From: Flavobacterium potami
Lineage (GTDB): Bacteria > Bacteroidota > Bacteroidia > Flavobacteriales > Flavobacteriaceae
Length of the DNA stretch: 64,000 bases
Assembly: GCF_020026915.1 (NCBI RefSeq)
Contig: NZ_JAINUY010000002.1
Location: 62,001 to 126,000 of the forward strand
Direction of reading: 5' to 3'
Positions 24,713 through 33,457 of this stretch are shown in pieces. The notes beneath the pieces were generated by a model. It made no database searches. It was not told where the DNA came from and saw only the letters and a program-made list of their open reading frames with translations. Position 1 is the stretch's first letter. The number at the start of each line of letters is the position of its first letter. A program made the translations under genes and the position numbers.

Positions 24713-25171
24713 ATGACTTTAGACGAAATAGATAAAAAACTCCTTGTTTTACTCCAAACGGACAGCAAAAAGACCAATAAAGAATTGTCTCTAAAACTGA
24801 ACCTTTCCGTAACAGCAGTTTACGAGCGAATCAAAAAACTGGAGCGTGAAGGAATTATAAAAAACTACGCTGCTTTACTAGATAAATCCAAAATCGAAAA
24901 GGGATTTGTGGTGTTTTGCCATTTAAAACTCATTCAGCATACCAAAGAGTTTCTAACGAAATTCGAAAGTGAAGTCATCAAACTAAACGAAGTTTTAGAA
25001 TGCCATCACGTGAGTGGCGATTACGATTATATCTTGAAAGTTCTAGTAGAAGATATGGAAGCTTATCGCGAATTCTTAGTAACTAAACTGACTTCGTTGC
25101 AACACATCGGAAGCACACAAAGTATGTTTATGATCAGCGAAGTGAAGAATTCTACGGTGATTTCTTTTTGA
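24713..25171 (+). CDS. Lrp/AsnC family transcriptional regulator
   Basis: This 152-residue regulator has an N-terminal winged-helix segment (LDEIDKKLLVLLQTDSKKTN, then LSVTAVYERIKKLEREGIIK), typical of Lrp/AsnC. The C-terminal RAM/ligand domain starts near residue 65 and contains HHVSGDYDYILKVLVEDMEAY. Such proteins form octamers that bind amino acids. It is divergent from the trans-sulfuration enzyme gene, and local regulation of that gene is the standard expectation. Confidence 0.92.
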   Translation: MTLDEIDKKLLVLLQTDSKKTNKELSLKLNLSVTAVYERIKKLEREGIIKNYAALLDKSKIEKGFVVFCHLKLIQHTKEFLTKFESEVIKLNEVLECHHVSGDYDYILKVLVEDMEAYREFLVTKLTSLQHIGSTQSMFMISEVKNSTVISF

Positions 25172-25212
25172 GATTCTAAGGTTCTAAGATGCTGAGACTC
25201 TAAGTTTTTTTA

Positions 25213-25421
25213 GCTCGCAAAGACGCAGAGTCGCAAAGTTTTTTTATAATTTTTAAGATTAATTGCGTCCAACTTTAGCTTGATGTAAAGTGTTGTTCAA
25301 GTAAGAGGCTTTAGCCAAAATTCTCAAAGTTTGGCTAAAGCCTGATATGTTATCAATTTGAAACCTCCAGCTAAAGTAGGAGGCAATTTAAAAAACTTTG
25401 CGTCTTAGCGACTTTGCGAGC
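25213..25421. repeat. Composite repeat: family A element inside a family B-like hairpin
   Basis: The outer arms (25213-25244 and 25390-25421, about 28 of 32 positions matching) are of the CGCAAAG type. Between them lies a complete family A element, 25261-25388: outer arms near AATTGCGTCC and GGAGGCAATT, and a perfect 14-base inner stem AGGCTTTAGCCAAA (25306-25319) with TTTGGCTAAAGCCT (25330-25343). A second family A copy without the outer sleeve is at 44550-44679. A right-hand family B half (GCGTAAATC...CTTTGCGGTT) continues to about 25490. The 417-base gap has no gene. Confidence 0.85.
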
Positions 25422-25552
25422 AAAATTCCACCCCTATAAAATAAAACTTAGCGAACTTAGCGTAAATCTTAGCGCCCTTTGCGGTTAAACTTCTAAGCAA
25501 AATTTCACACAAAAAACATTGAAATTTAAACTTCAAACAAAACTTTATTCCT

Positions 25553-25560
25553 TAAATTTG
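25553..25560 (+). promoter_or_regulatory. Candidate -7 box of lpdA
   Basis: TAAATTTG matches TAnnTTTG and lies 28 bases before the lpdA ATG. The -33 element is not obvious. Confidence 0.4.
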
Positions 25561-25588
25561 TGACGCTTAAAATAAAAAAGACAAAACT

Positions 25589-26992
25589 ATGAGTTCATTT
25601 GACGTAGTCATTATAGGTTCAGGTCCTGGCGGATATGTATCAGCAATTCGTTGCGCACAATTAGGTTTCAAAACTGCTATTGTAGAAAAATATAATTCAT
25701 TAGGCGGAACTTGCCTTAACGTAGGTTGTATTCCTTCAAAAGCATTATTATCATCTTCTCACCATTATGCAGAAATTGCTCATTTTGCAGACCACGGAAT
25801 TGAAGTTTCTGGTGATGTAAAAATCAATTTAGAGAAAATGATCGCGCGTAAACAAGCCGTTGTAGATCAAACCGTAGGTGGAATCAACTACTTAATGGAT
25901 AAAAATAAAATTACTGTTTTCAATGGTTTAGGTTCTTTCGTAGATGCAACTCACATTGCTGTTGCAAAAGCTGACGGAACTTCAGAAACTATCGAAGCAA
26001 AATATACTGTAATTGCTACAGGATCAAAACCATCTTCTTTACCATTCATCAAAATTGATAAAGAAAGAATCATCACTTCTACTGAAGCTTTGGCTTTAAA
26101 AGAAGTTCCAAAACACTTAGTTATTATTGGTGGAGGAGTTATCGGAATCGAGCTTGGACAAGTTTACCTTCGTTTAGGAGCTCAGGTTTCTGTGGTTGAA
26201 TTCATGGACAGAATCATTCCAGGAATGGACGGTTCTCTTTCTAAAGAATTAACTAAAGTGTTGAAAAAACAAGGAATGAAATTCTACGTTTCTCACAAAG
26301 TAAAATCAGTTGAAAGAAACGGTGATGCTGTTACAGTTCAGGCTGAAAACGCAAAAGGAGAAACAATCACTCTAGAAGGAGATTATTCATTAGTTTCTGT
26401 TGGTCGTCGTCCTTACACAGACGGATTAAATGCTGACAAAGCTGGAGTTAAAATTTCAGAAAGAGGACAAGTTGAAGTAAACGATCATTTACAAACAAGT
26501 GTTCCAAATATCTACGCAATTGGTGACGTTGTTCGTGGAGCGATGTTAGCACACAAAGCGGAAGAAGAAGGAGTAATGGTTGCTGAAATCTTAGCTGGTC
26601 AAAAACCGCATATCGATTACAACTTAATTCCTGGAGTAGTGTACACTTGGCCAGAAGTTGCTGCAGTTGGACAAACTGAGGAGCAATTGAAAGCTGCTGG
26701 AGTAGCTTACAAATCTGGAAGTTTCCCATTCAAAGCGTTAGGACGTGCAAGAGCAAGTGCTGACTTAGACGGATTCGTAAAAATCCTTGCTGATGAGAAA
26801 ACAGATGAGGTTTTAGGAGTTCACATGATTGGTGCTCGTACAGCAGATTTAATTGCTGAAGCGGTTACTGCAATGGAATTCAAAGCTTCTGCTGAAGATA
26901 TTTCTAGAATGAGCCACGCGCACCCAACTTTCGCGGAAGCGGTAAAAGAAGCAGCATTGGCAGCTACAGAAAATAGAGCTTTACACGTATAA
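25589..26992 (+). CDS. lpdA: Dihydrolipoyl dehydrogenase
   Basis: This 467-residue flavoprotein is the E3 subunit of pyruvate, 2-oxoglutarate and related dehydrogenase complexes and reoxidises dihydrolipoamide with NAD. It has the FAD motif VVIIGSGPGGYVSAIRC, the redox disulfide GGTCLNVGCIPSKALL, the NAD motif LVIIGGGVIGIELGQVYLRL, and the C-terminal HAHPTFAEAVKEAAL with the catalytic His-Glu pair. Codon use and length are typical. It is a single gene here, with its own promoter-like box and a strong terminator, so it can serve several complexes encoded elsewhere. Confidence 0.97.
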   Translation: MSSFDVVIIGSGPGGYVSAIRCAQLGFKTAIVEKYNSLGGTCLNVGCIPSKALLSSSHHYAEIAHFADHGIEVSGDVKINLEKMIARKQAVVDQTVGGINYLMDKNKITVFNGLGSFVDATHIAVAKADGTSETIEAKYTVIATGSKPSSLPFIKIDKERIITSTEALALKEVPKHLVIIGGGVIGIELGQVYLRLGAQVSVVEFMDRIIPGMDGSLSKELTKVLKKQGMKFYVSHKVKSVERNGDAVTVQAENAKGETITLEGDYSLVSVGRRPYTDGLNADKAGVKISERGQVEVNDHLQTSVPNIYAIGDVVRGAMLAHKAEEEGVMVAEILAGQKPHIDYNLIPGVVYTWPEVAAVGQTEEQLKAAGVAYKSGSFPFKALGRARASADLDGFVKILADEKTDEVLGVHMIGARTADLIAEAVTAMEFKASAEDISRMSHAHPTFAEAVKEAALAATENRALHV

Positions 26993-27014
26993 TTTACGTT
27001 CAAAGATATTTTAA

Positions 27015-27049
27015 AACCGTCCCGTCAGTTTTGACGGGACGGTTTTTTT
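27015..27049 (+). terminator. Rho-independent terminator of lpdA
   Basis: A 13-base GC-rich stem (AACCGTCCCGTCA with TGACGGGACGGTT) has a four-base loop and a run of seven T bases. The stem is perfect. Confidence 0.95.
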
Positions 27050-27090
27050 ATGCACAATTTTTAAGCTTTATATAATATAATAATCAAAAA

Positions 27091-27098
27091 TAATTTTG
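27091..27098 (+). promoter_or_regulatory. Candidate -7 box of the lipocalin gene
   Basis: TAATTTTG matches TAnnTTTG, 55 bases before the ATG at 27154. Confidence 0.35.
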
Positions 27099-27153
27099 TA
27101 AATTAGATGTAGATTTCAGGTGGTATCTTTATGATAATTAAAAAGATACGATT

Positions 27154-27696
27154 ATGAAAACTAAATATATTGTTCCAGTTTTGATTGGAGCGGGAATTGC
27201 TGTCACATTGTATTCTTGCGGTGGCGGAATTCCTAAAAATGCACAAGCTGTTACCAACTTTGACAGCAGTAAATATCTCGGAAAATGGTATGAAATTGCC
27301 AGATTAGATTACAAATGGGAAAGAGATTTAAACAATGTAACTGCCGAGTATTCTTTAAATGAAGATAAAACTATAAAGGTCGATAATAAGGGCTATAATG
27401 TCAAAAAAGACAAGTGGGAACAAAGTGTCGGGAAAGCTAGATTTGTCAAAAAAGACAATATTGGTATGCTGAAAGTCTCATTTTTTGGTCCTTTTTATTC
27501 CGGTTATAATGTCGTGGCAATCGATCCCGATTATAAATACGCATTGGTGGCTGGAGAGAGCTTAAAATATATGTGGATACTTTCTAGGGAAAAAACAATT
27601 CCAGAAAGTATAAAAGCTGATTTTTTGATTAAAGCACAAGAGATTGGTTATAATGTGACCAATTTGGTTTGGGTAAAACATGACAAAGTAAACTAA
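27154..27696 (+). CDS. blc: Lipocalin lipoprotein (Blc type)
   Basis: This 180-residue protein has a lipoprotein signal with the lipobox near LYSCGGG, then the lipocalin first motif YLGKWYEIARLDYKWERDL (G-x-W) and the second block DYKYALVAGESLKYMWILSR. These fit bacterial lipocalin Blc, an outer membrane lipoprotein that binds fatty acids or lysophospholipids. The length matches Blc. It is a single gene between two terminators. The symbol is by similarity only. Confidence 0.9.
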   Translation: MKTKYIVPVLIGAGIAVTLYSCGGGIPKNAQAVTNFDSSKYLGKWYEIARLDYKWERDLNNVTAEYSLNEDKTIKVDNKGYNVKKDKWEQSVGKARFVKKDNIGMLKVSFFGPFYSGYNVVAIDPDYKYALVAGESLKYMWILSREKTIPESIKADFLIKAQEIGYNVTNLVWVKHDKVN

Positions 27697-27701
27697 ATAA
27701 G

Positions 27702-27737
27702 AAACCCGACAGTTATTGCTGTCGGGTTTTGTTTTTA
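27702..27737 (+). terminator. Rho-independent terminator after the lipocalin gene
   Basis: AAACCCGACAG pairs with CTGTCGGGTTT around a short TTATTG loop, followed by T-rich sequence. The stem reads equally from the other strand, so it can serve the converging DoxX gene. Confidence 0.9.
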
Positions 27738-27750
27738 AGTTGAAGAAGTA

Positions 27751-28125
27751 TTACGGAGTAAAAATACTTTTGTAATTATTCCAGTATCTGTAAATCAAGA
27801 ATAAATTGGCCAGAAATAATAAAATTGCAATCGGCAGTCCTTCCGGGGCAAGAAAATAATTGATAAACAAAATATTTACCGTAATCGGTAAGATCAAAAT
27901 GTTGGCTAAAGTTACATAACGGCCAGTTACAAATGCAATTCCGCAAAGCAATTCAATTGATTTAGCTAAGGGCATTAAATAAGTTGAAGCCATCAAACCG
28001 ACATTAAAAGCTTTAAAGTTTCCTGTGGTTTCAGGTTCAGGCATTAGATGAAAAAAGTAACTGATAGAAGCAAAAAGTAATAAAAGACCAACTAGAACGC
28101 GAACAATAATTGTAGCAATTTTCAT
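27751..28125 (-). CDS. DoxX-like membrane protein
   Basis: This 124-residue protein has four hydrophobic helices, starting MKIATIIVRVLVGLLLLFAS, and the DoxX-like layout with PLAKSIELLCGIAFVTGRY between helices 2 and 3. DoxX/DUF4870-like proteins are poorly defined inner membrane proteins sometimes linked to quinol oxidation or oxidative stress. It converges with the lipocalin gene through a shared terminator and has a 273-base AT-rich gap upstream, without another gene. The function is unknown. Confidence 0.75.
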   Translation of the reverse strand: MKIATIIVRVLVGLLLLFASISYFFHLMPEPETTGNFKAFNVGLMASTYLMPLAKSIELLCGIAFVTGRYVTLANILILPITVNILFINYFLAPEGLPIAILLFLANLFLIYRYWNNYKSIFTP

Positions 28126-28398
28126 AATACTTAGGATTTTTTAAGGTTAAAAAATATAATTAAGCTATTGGAGTAGGGCAATATAACTTCCTAAAGTAAA
28201 ATCAAAAATTAATTTATTTGATTTTATTTTGAGAAATTTTCAATCAAATTAGGTTGATTTTGGTATTAATATAATGCTATATCAAATATAACGAATTTTT
28301 TCTTATGAAATTCATATGTTTTTAACAGTTTTGTGTTGCTTGTTTTATTTTGGCAATATTTTTTCCTGTTCTAGTTATGCAAGAATTTTGTCGTAATT

Positions 28399-29709
28399 TT
28401 GAAGTTTAAAAAATTACCATTTTTGAGAGTTTCCATTCATAAAAATATTGCCAATCCAAAACTGTTTAGAGAACAGCTTTTAAGTTGGGCGCAACAGTTT
28501 CGAGAAGTCATTTTTTTAGACAGTAATTCTTATCCGCAACAGTATTCCAGTTTTGATTGTGTATTGGCTGTCGATGCGTTTACGTCTTTAAAAACAGATT
28601 ATTACAATGCTTTTGAAGATTTAAAACAATATCAGCAAAATACAAAGGACTGGCTTTTTGGGTATCTTTCTTATGATCTAAAAAATGATATTGAAAAACT
28701 TCAATCCAATAATTTTGACGGATTACAATTTCCTGATTTGTTCTTCTTTCAGCCTAAAAAGATTTTTATCCTGAAAGAAAATCAACTTGAAATTCAGTAT
28801 TTATTGCTTTGCGATGATGAGGTTGAGGAGGATTTTAATGAAATAGTCGAAGGTCAAAAGTCGAAAGTCGAAAGTCATGAAAAAGTAATTGTGCAACAAC
28901 GTATTTCTAAAGATTTATATGTTCAAAAAGTAAATAAAATGCTGGAACATATTCATATTGGTGATATGTATGAAGCTAACTTCTGTATGGAATTTTACGC
29001 TGAGAATGTTGTTATAAATCCGTTAGAGAAATTCCAGAAACTAAACGAAATTTCGCAGGCACCATTTGCTGTTTTCTTCAAAAATCATAAACAATATTTA
29101 CTTTCTGCATCACCAGAACGTTATTTGACGAAAGTAGGGGAAAAGATTATTTCGCAACCTATAAAAGGAACTTCAAAGCGTTTTCCGGATCCGATTAAAG
29201 ATGAAGAATCAAAAAATATTTTGGCTTCAGATGCAAAAGAACGTGCCGAAAACATCATGATAACCGATTTGGTTCGAAATGATTTATCGCACACAGCGCA
29301 AAAAGGTTCTGTTGTTGTGGAGGAGCTTTGTGGTATTTATTCGTTTCTGCAGGTTCATCAGATGATTTCTACAGTAACTTCAAAATTAGATCCGCAATAT
29401 TCGGCTGTTGATGTTTTAAAGACAACATTTCCGATGGGAAGTATGACAGGTGCTCCAAAAATTTCTGTAATGGAAATCATAGAAAATCTGGAAGAAACCA
29501 AAAGAGGATTATATAGCGGGGCAATTGGTTATTTTACACCCGAAGGCGATTTTGATTTTAATGTCGTAATTAGAAGTATTTTATACAATCAAGAAAACAA
29601 ATATGTGTCTTTTTCTGTTGGAAGTGCCATCACATCGTTATCAATTCCAGAAAAAGAATATGAAGAATGCTTGCTGAAAGCAAAAGCAATGCATGAAGTT
29701 TTACAGTAA
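28399..29709 (+). CDS. pabB: Aminodeoxychorismate synthase component I
   Basis: This 436-residue protein of the chorismate-binding family makes 4-amino-4-deoxychorismate for folate. The PIKGTSKRFPDP motif has the lysine used as covalent nucleophile in PabB, where anthranilate synthase has an alanine. Other family blocks are ITDLVRNDLSHTA and TFPMGSMTGAPKISVMEII. The TTG at 28399 is the only start near the N-terminus in this frame, but its G completes a TAATTTTG box (28394-28401), so transcription may begin there and translation at another TTG such as 28423. It is followed after 200 bases by tilS. The glutamine amidotransferase partner PabA is not in the window. Confidence 0.88.
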   Translation: MKFKKLPFLRVSIHKNIANPKLFREQLLSWAQQFREVIFLDSNSYPQQYSSFDCVLAVDAFTSLKTDYYNAFEDLKQYQQNTKDWLFGYLSYDLKNDIEKLQSNNFDGLQFPDLFFFQPKKIFILKENQLEIQYLLLCDDEVEEDFNEIVEGQKSKVESHEKVIVQQRISKDLYVQKVNKMLEHIHIGDMYEANFCMEFYAENVVINPLEKFQKLNEISQAPFAVFFKNHKQYLLSASPERYLTKVGEKIISQPIKGTSKRFPDPIKDEESKNILASDAKERAENIMITDLVRNDLSHTAQKGSVVVEELCGIYSFLQVHQMISTVTSKLDPQYSAVDVLKTTFPMGSMTGAPKISVMEIIENLEETKRGLYSGAIGYFTPEGDFDFNVVIRSILYNQENKYVSFSVGSAITSLSIPEKEYEECLLKAKAMHEVLQ

Positions 29710-29717
29710 TTTTTTTT

Positions 29718-29847
29718 CGCCACGAATTACACAAATTTCCACGAATTCTATTCTTCAGCTAAATGGTCATAGCCTAAAGGATTAAAAGGATTAAAATCTG
29801 TTAATCTGTGACAAAAAAAAATAGTGTAAATTAGTGTAATTTGTGGC
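29718..29847. repeat. Family G inverted repeat between pabB and tilS
   Basis: The left part is CGCCACGAATTACACAAATT and the right part ends AATTAGTGTAATTTGTGGC, with a short AATCTGTTAATCTGTGAC stretch in between. It fills the gap between pabB and tilS. Confidence 0.7.
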
Positions 29848-29909
29848 TAAAAAATATGCTTAACATTTCATTTAAAAATAGATCGAATTTAATTTTTTAA
29901 TTTTATCAA

Positions 29910-31220
29910 ATGTTTTCAAAATTTCAAAATCATATCATTTCGAGGTTTCCTTTTTTAGCAGAAAAAAAACTTTTTCTAGCGGTAAGCGGTGGGTTAGACA
30001 GTATGGTTTTGTTGCATTTAATGAATCAATTGCCCTATGAAATCGCTGTTTTGCATTGCAATTTTCAACTTCGCGGATTAGAAAGTTTTGGTGATCAGGA
30101 ATTTATTCAAAACTATTGCAATCAAAATAACATCCCGATTTTTTCTACTCATTTTGATACAGAAGCTTTTGCCAAAGATTATAAATTATCTACACAAGTT
30201 GCCGCAAGAGAGCTTCGTTATAGCTGGTTTTATGAGCTTTTAGAAGAAAAAAACTTCGATTATATTCTTACGGCTCATCATGCTGATGATAATCTGGAAA
30301 CTTTCATCATCAACTTAACTCGCGGAACAGGATTAGAAGGTTTAACTGGAATTCCGGAAGAAAACGATAAAATTATTCGTCCGCTTTTGCCTTTTTCAAG
30401 GGAAGAAATTTCGAAATATGCAGAAGAAAATAAAATCGAATGGCGAGAAGACAGCAGTAATGCTTCGACAAAATATTTAAGAAATAAAATTCGTCACAAT
30501 TTGGTTCCGGTTTTGAAAGAAATCAATCCGAATTTTCTGGATGCTTTTCAGAAAACGCAGTCCTTTCTTCAAGAATCAAAAGAAATGGTTGAAGATGCTT
30601 CGATTATGATTTATCAGCAAGTTGCGAAAGAAGCTGGCGACGATATTCATTTTGATCTCAATCAATTAAAAAAACTTCCAAATTACAAGTCGTATTTGTA
30701 CCAATGGTTGAATGAATTTGGATTTTCGGCTTGGAATGATATTTATGATTTAGTTGAAGGGCAATCTGGGAAACAAGTATTTGCAGAAGAATTCCGATTG
30801 TTGAAAAACAGAGAAACATTGATATTAAGTCCGTTTACTGAAACATCACAAAAAGAAGAATATGAAATAAATGAAAACGATACAGACGTTAATTTTCCCT
30901 TAAAAATAAGTCTTTGTAACGTAGGTCACATAAGTTATGATTCAAATAGAGTTATATTTGTCGACGCTGATAAAATCCGTTTTCCATTGTTATTGCGTAA
31001 ATGGAAAAAAGGAGATGTTTTTCAACCTTTTGGAATGCATGGGAAGTCTAAAAAAGTGAGCAAGCTTTTTAAAGATGAAAAACTATCCTTAATCGAAAAA
31101 GAAAAAACATGGATTTTGTGTTCTGAAGATCAAATAGTTTGGGTTGCAGGAATTAGACAAGACGAACGTTTTAAAATAGAAAAAGCCACAAATAAAATAT
31201 ATAAAATAGAATTACAATAA
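29910..31220 (+). CDS. tilS: tRNA(Ile)-lysidine synthase
   Basis: This 436-residue enzyme modifies the wobble cytidine of the AUA-reading tRNA-Ile to lysidine, using ATP and lysine. The P-loop motif is LAVSGGLDSMVLLHLM, with LTAHHADDNLETFIINLTRG and the C-terminal TilS domain (PLLLRKWKKGDVFQPFGMHG). It overlaps the dsbD start by one base (TAATG). In most bacteria tilS is essential, so the gene should be intact; it is. Confidence 0.95.
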   Translation: MFSKFQNHIISRFPFLAEKKLFLAVSGGLDSMVLLHLMNQLPYEIAVLHCNFQLRGLESFGDQEFIQNYCNQNNIPIFSTHFDTEAFAKDYKLSTQVAARELRYSWFYELLEEKNFDYILTAHHADDNLETFIINLTRGTGLEGLTGIPEENDKIIRPLLPFSREEISKYAEENKIEWREDSSNASTKYLRNKIRHNLVPVLKEINPNFLDAFQKTQSFLQESKEMVEDASIMIYQQVAKEAGDDIHFDLNQLKKLPNYKSYLYQWLNEFGFSAWNDIYDLVEGQSGKQVFAEEFRLLKNRETLILSPFTETSQKEEYEINENDTDVNFPLKISLCNVGHISYDSNRVIFVDADKIRFPLLLRKWKKGDVFQPFGMHGKSKKVSKLFKDEKLSLIEKEKTWILCSEDQIVWVAGIRQDERFKIEKATNKIYKIELQ

Positions 31221-33301
31221 TGAACTTTACTCAAAATCCACAGACTAATTTGTCAAGAAATATTTGGACTAAAATGCTCTTACTTTTTGTGTTTTTCTTT
31301 GCTTTTGCAAATGGAAATGCACAGATTTTAGAACCAGTAAAATGGACTTCAAAAATTGAAAAAAAAGGAAATAACGCCATTTTGATTTTTGATGGAACAA
31401 TTGAAAAAGACTGGCATATGTATTCGCAGTTTACCCCAGACGGTGGACCTTTAGCATTAGAAATTACTTTTAAAAACCAAAAAGGAAACTACGAATTAGT
31501 CGGAAAAGCGAAAGAAGGTAAAACCAGAACCGCTTTTAATGATGTTTTTGGCGTAGATGAAAAGTTCTTTGAAGGAAAAGCACATATTGAACAAGAGATA
31601 AAAATCATTAATCCAAACTTGAAAACGGTTGATGTAGAATTTGATTTTCAGGTTTGTAAAGAAGTTTGCATCAATTCTAATAAAAAATTCTCAATAGCTG
31701 TGCCTTCAACTTTTAAAGCAGAAGAATTGCCAGTTGTTGCAGAAGCGAAAGTTGATGAAACAAAAGTAGAGGCAATTGCTGTTGATACAGTTAAAAAAGA
31801 AGAAGTAGTTCAAGAGAAAGTCGAAAAAACTGCAGAAGTGGCGAAAGAAGAAGTTCCTGCTCCAGCGCCTGTAAGAAGTTTATGGTCAGTGTTTTTTGTT
31901 GCTTTCTTATTTGGATTTACTGCATTGTTGACTCCATGTGTGTTTCCAATGATCCCGATGACGGTAAGTTTCTTTACAAAACAAAGTAAAACGAGAGCAG
32001 CTGGAATTAGAAATGCAATTATTTATGGTGTTTCTATAATCGTAATTTACGTTGGACTTGGTTTGATTGTTACTAAGATATTTGGTGCAGATGCATTAAA
32101 TGCTTTATCTACTGATGTTTGGTTTAATCTTATTTTCTTTGTAATTCTGGTTGTTTTTGCTACTTCATTTTTAGGAGCTTTTGAAATTATGCTTCCAAAT
32201 TCATGGGCAAATAAAGCCGATCAGCAAGCAGACAAAGGAGGAATAGTTGGAATATTGTTTATGGCTTTGGCTTTGGCAATTGTATCTTTTTCATGTACAG
32301 GTCCAATTGTAGGAACAATTTTAGTTGAAGCGGCGACAAATGGAGGAATTGCTCCAGCTGTAGGAATGTTAGGGTTTTCATCTGCATTGGCACTTCCGTT
32401 TATGTTATTTGCAATGTTTCCTGGTTGGTTAAATTCATTGCCAAAATCAGGAGGCTGGTTAAATACGGTAAAAGTGGTTTTAGGATTTTTAGAACTTGCT
32501 TTTGCGTTTAAATTTTTATCAAATGCGGATTTAGTATTGCAACTTCACTTTTTAGAGAGAGAAGTATTTATTGCAATTTGGATTGCGATTTTTGCTGCAA
32601 TGACTTTGTATTTATTTGGAAAAATTACATTGCCTCATGATAGCCCAACAAATCATATTTCGGTTGGAAGGTTATATTTAGGATTATTAACTCTAGTATT
32701 TACTATGTATTTGATTCCTGGTTTATGGGGAGCGCCTTTAAAATTAATCAGCGCATTTCCGCCGCCTCCAACCTATAGCGAAAGTCCGTTTGGAGTAGGT
32801 GGGTCAGGAAATGGTGCAGTTTCAACAGAAACAGGAAAAGGTCTTCCAAAAGGAGCAGAGTTAGGCCCACACGGAATTATGGTTTTCCATGATTATGAAG
32901 ACGGTTTGGCTTATGCAAAAGAAATCAAAAAGCCAATTATGCTTGATTTTACGGGCTATGCTTGTGTGAATTGCAGAAAAATGGAAAATAATGTTTGGTC
33001 TGAACCAACGATTTTGCCAATTCTGAAAAATGATGTTGTTTTGATTTCGCTTTATGTTGACGATAAACGTGAACTTCCAAAAGAAGAGCAATTTACAACT
33101 GCTGCAGGAGACAAAATTATCACTACAGGAGATAAATGGACAGATTTTATGATTTCTAAATATAAAACTAATACACAGCCTTTGTATGTGATTACAGATT
33201 TAGAAGGGAATAATTTAAATACTACTAAGCCGACAATCAGTTATGTAAGCGCTGATGAATATTTAAAATGGCTGAAAGAAGGAATTGCTAATTTTAAGTA
33301 A
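31220..33301 (+). CDS. dsbD: Thiol:disulfide interchange protein DsbD
   Basis: This 693-residue membrane protein moves electrons from cytoplasmic thioredoxin to periplasmic disulfides. It has a signal peptide (LLLFVFFFAFANGNAQ), an N-terminal periplasmic domain whose cysteines are VCKEVCIN (spacing CxxxC rather than the wider pair of the E. coli protein), then about eight membrane helices with the redox cysteines in LLTPCVFPMIPMTV and SFSCTGPIVGT, and a C-terminal thioredoxin-like domain with GYACVNCRKME. An alanine/glutamate-rich linker separates the first domain from the membrane part. It overlaps tilS by one base and shares a two-way terminator with amt. Confidence 0.93.
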   Translation: MNFTQNPQTNLSRNIWTKMLLLFVFFFAFANGNAQILEPVKWTSKIEKKGNNAILIFDGTIEKDWHMYSQFTPDGGPLALEITFKNQKGNYELVGKAKEGKTRTAFNDVFGVDEKFFEGKAHIEQEIKIINPNLKTVDVEFDFQVCKEVCINSNKKFSIAVPSTFKAEELPVVAEAKVDETKVEAIAVDTVKKEEVVQEKVEKTAEVAKEEVPAPAPVRSLWSVFFVAFLFGFTALLTPCVFPMIPMTVSFFTKQSKTRAAGIRNAIIYGVSIIVIYVGLGLIVTKIFGADALNALSTDVWFNLIFFVILVVFATSFLGAFEIMLPNSWANKADQQADKGGIVGILFMALALAIVSFSCTGPIVGTILVEAATNGGIAPAVGMLGFSSALALPFMLFAMFPGWLNSLPKSGGWLNTVKVVLGFLELAFAFKFLSNADLVLQLHFLEREVFIAIWIAIFAAMTLYLFGKITLPHDSPTNHISVGRLYLGLLTLVFTMYLIPGLWGAPLKLISAFPPPPTYSESPFGVGGSGNGAVSTETGKGLPKGAELGPHGIMVFHDYEDGLAYAKEIKKPIMLDFTGYACVNCRKMENNVWSEPTILPILKNDVVLISLYVDDKRELPKEEQFTTAAGDKIITTGDKWTDFMISKYKTNTQPLYVITDLEGNNLNTTKPTISYVSADEYLKWLKEGIANFK

Positions 33302-33303
33302 AG

Positions 33304-33335
33304 AAAATTAGAAAATTAGAAAATTAGAAAATTTG
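33304..33335. repeat. 8-base tandem repeat, four copies
   Basis: AAAATTAG repeats four times with the last copy altered, directly after the dsbD stop. It is short and AT-rich, so slippage is a likely origin. Similar AATCTAAAATCT words follow. Confidence 0.7.
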
Positions 33336-33386
33336 CAATCTAAAATCTAAAATCTGCGATCTAAAATATAAAAGGTTAATTCAAAC

Positions 33387-33422
33387 AAAAAGCACTCTAA
33401 GTCAAATTTAGAGTGCTTTTTT
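33387..33422. terminator. Bidirectional terminator between dsbD and amt
   Basis: AAAAAGCACTCTAA pairs with TTAGAGTGCTTTTTT around eight bases. A T run lies on one side and an A run on the other, so it can end transcription from both converging genes. Confidence 0.85.
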
Positions 33423-33457
33423 ATTTATCAAGTAATGTAAAGAAAGGGAATTTATTC

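Noticed and set aside
26448..26729. Open frame on the minus strand in lpdA
   Set aside because: Leu- and Gln-rich shadow of lpdA codons; no family signal.
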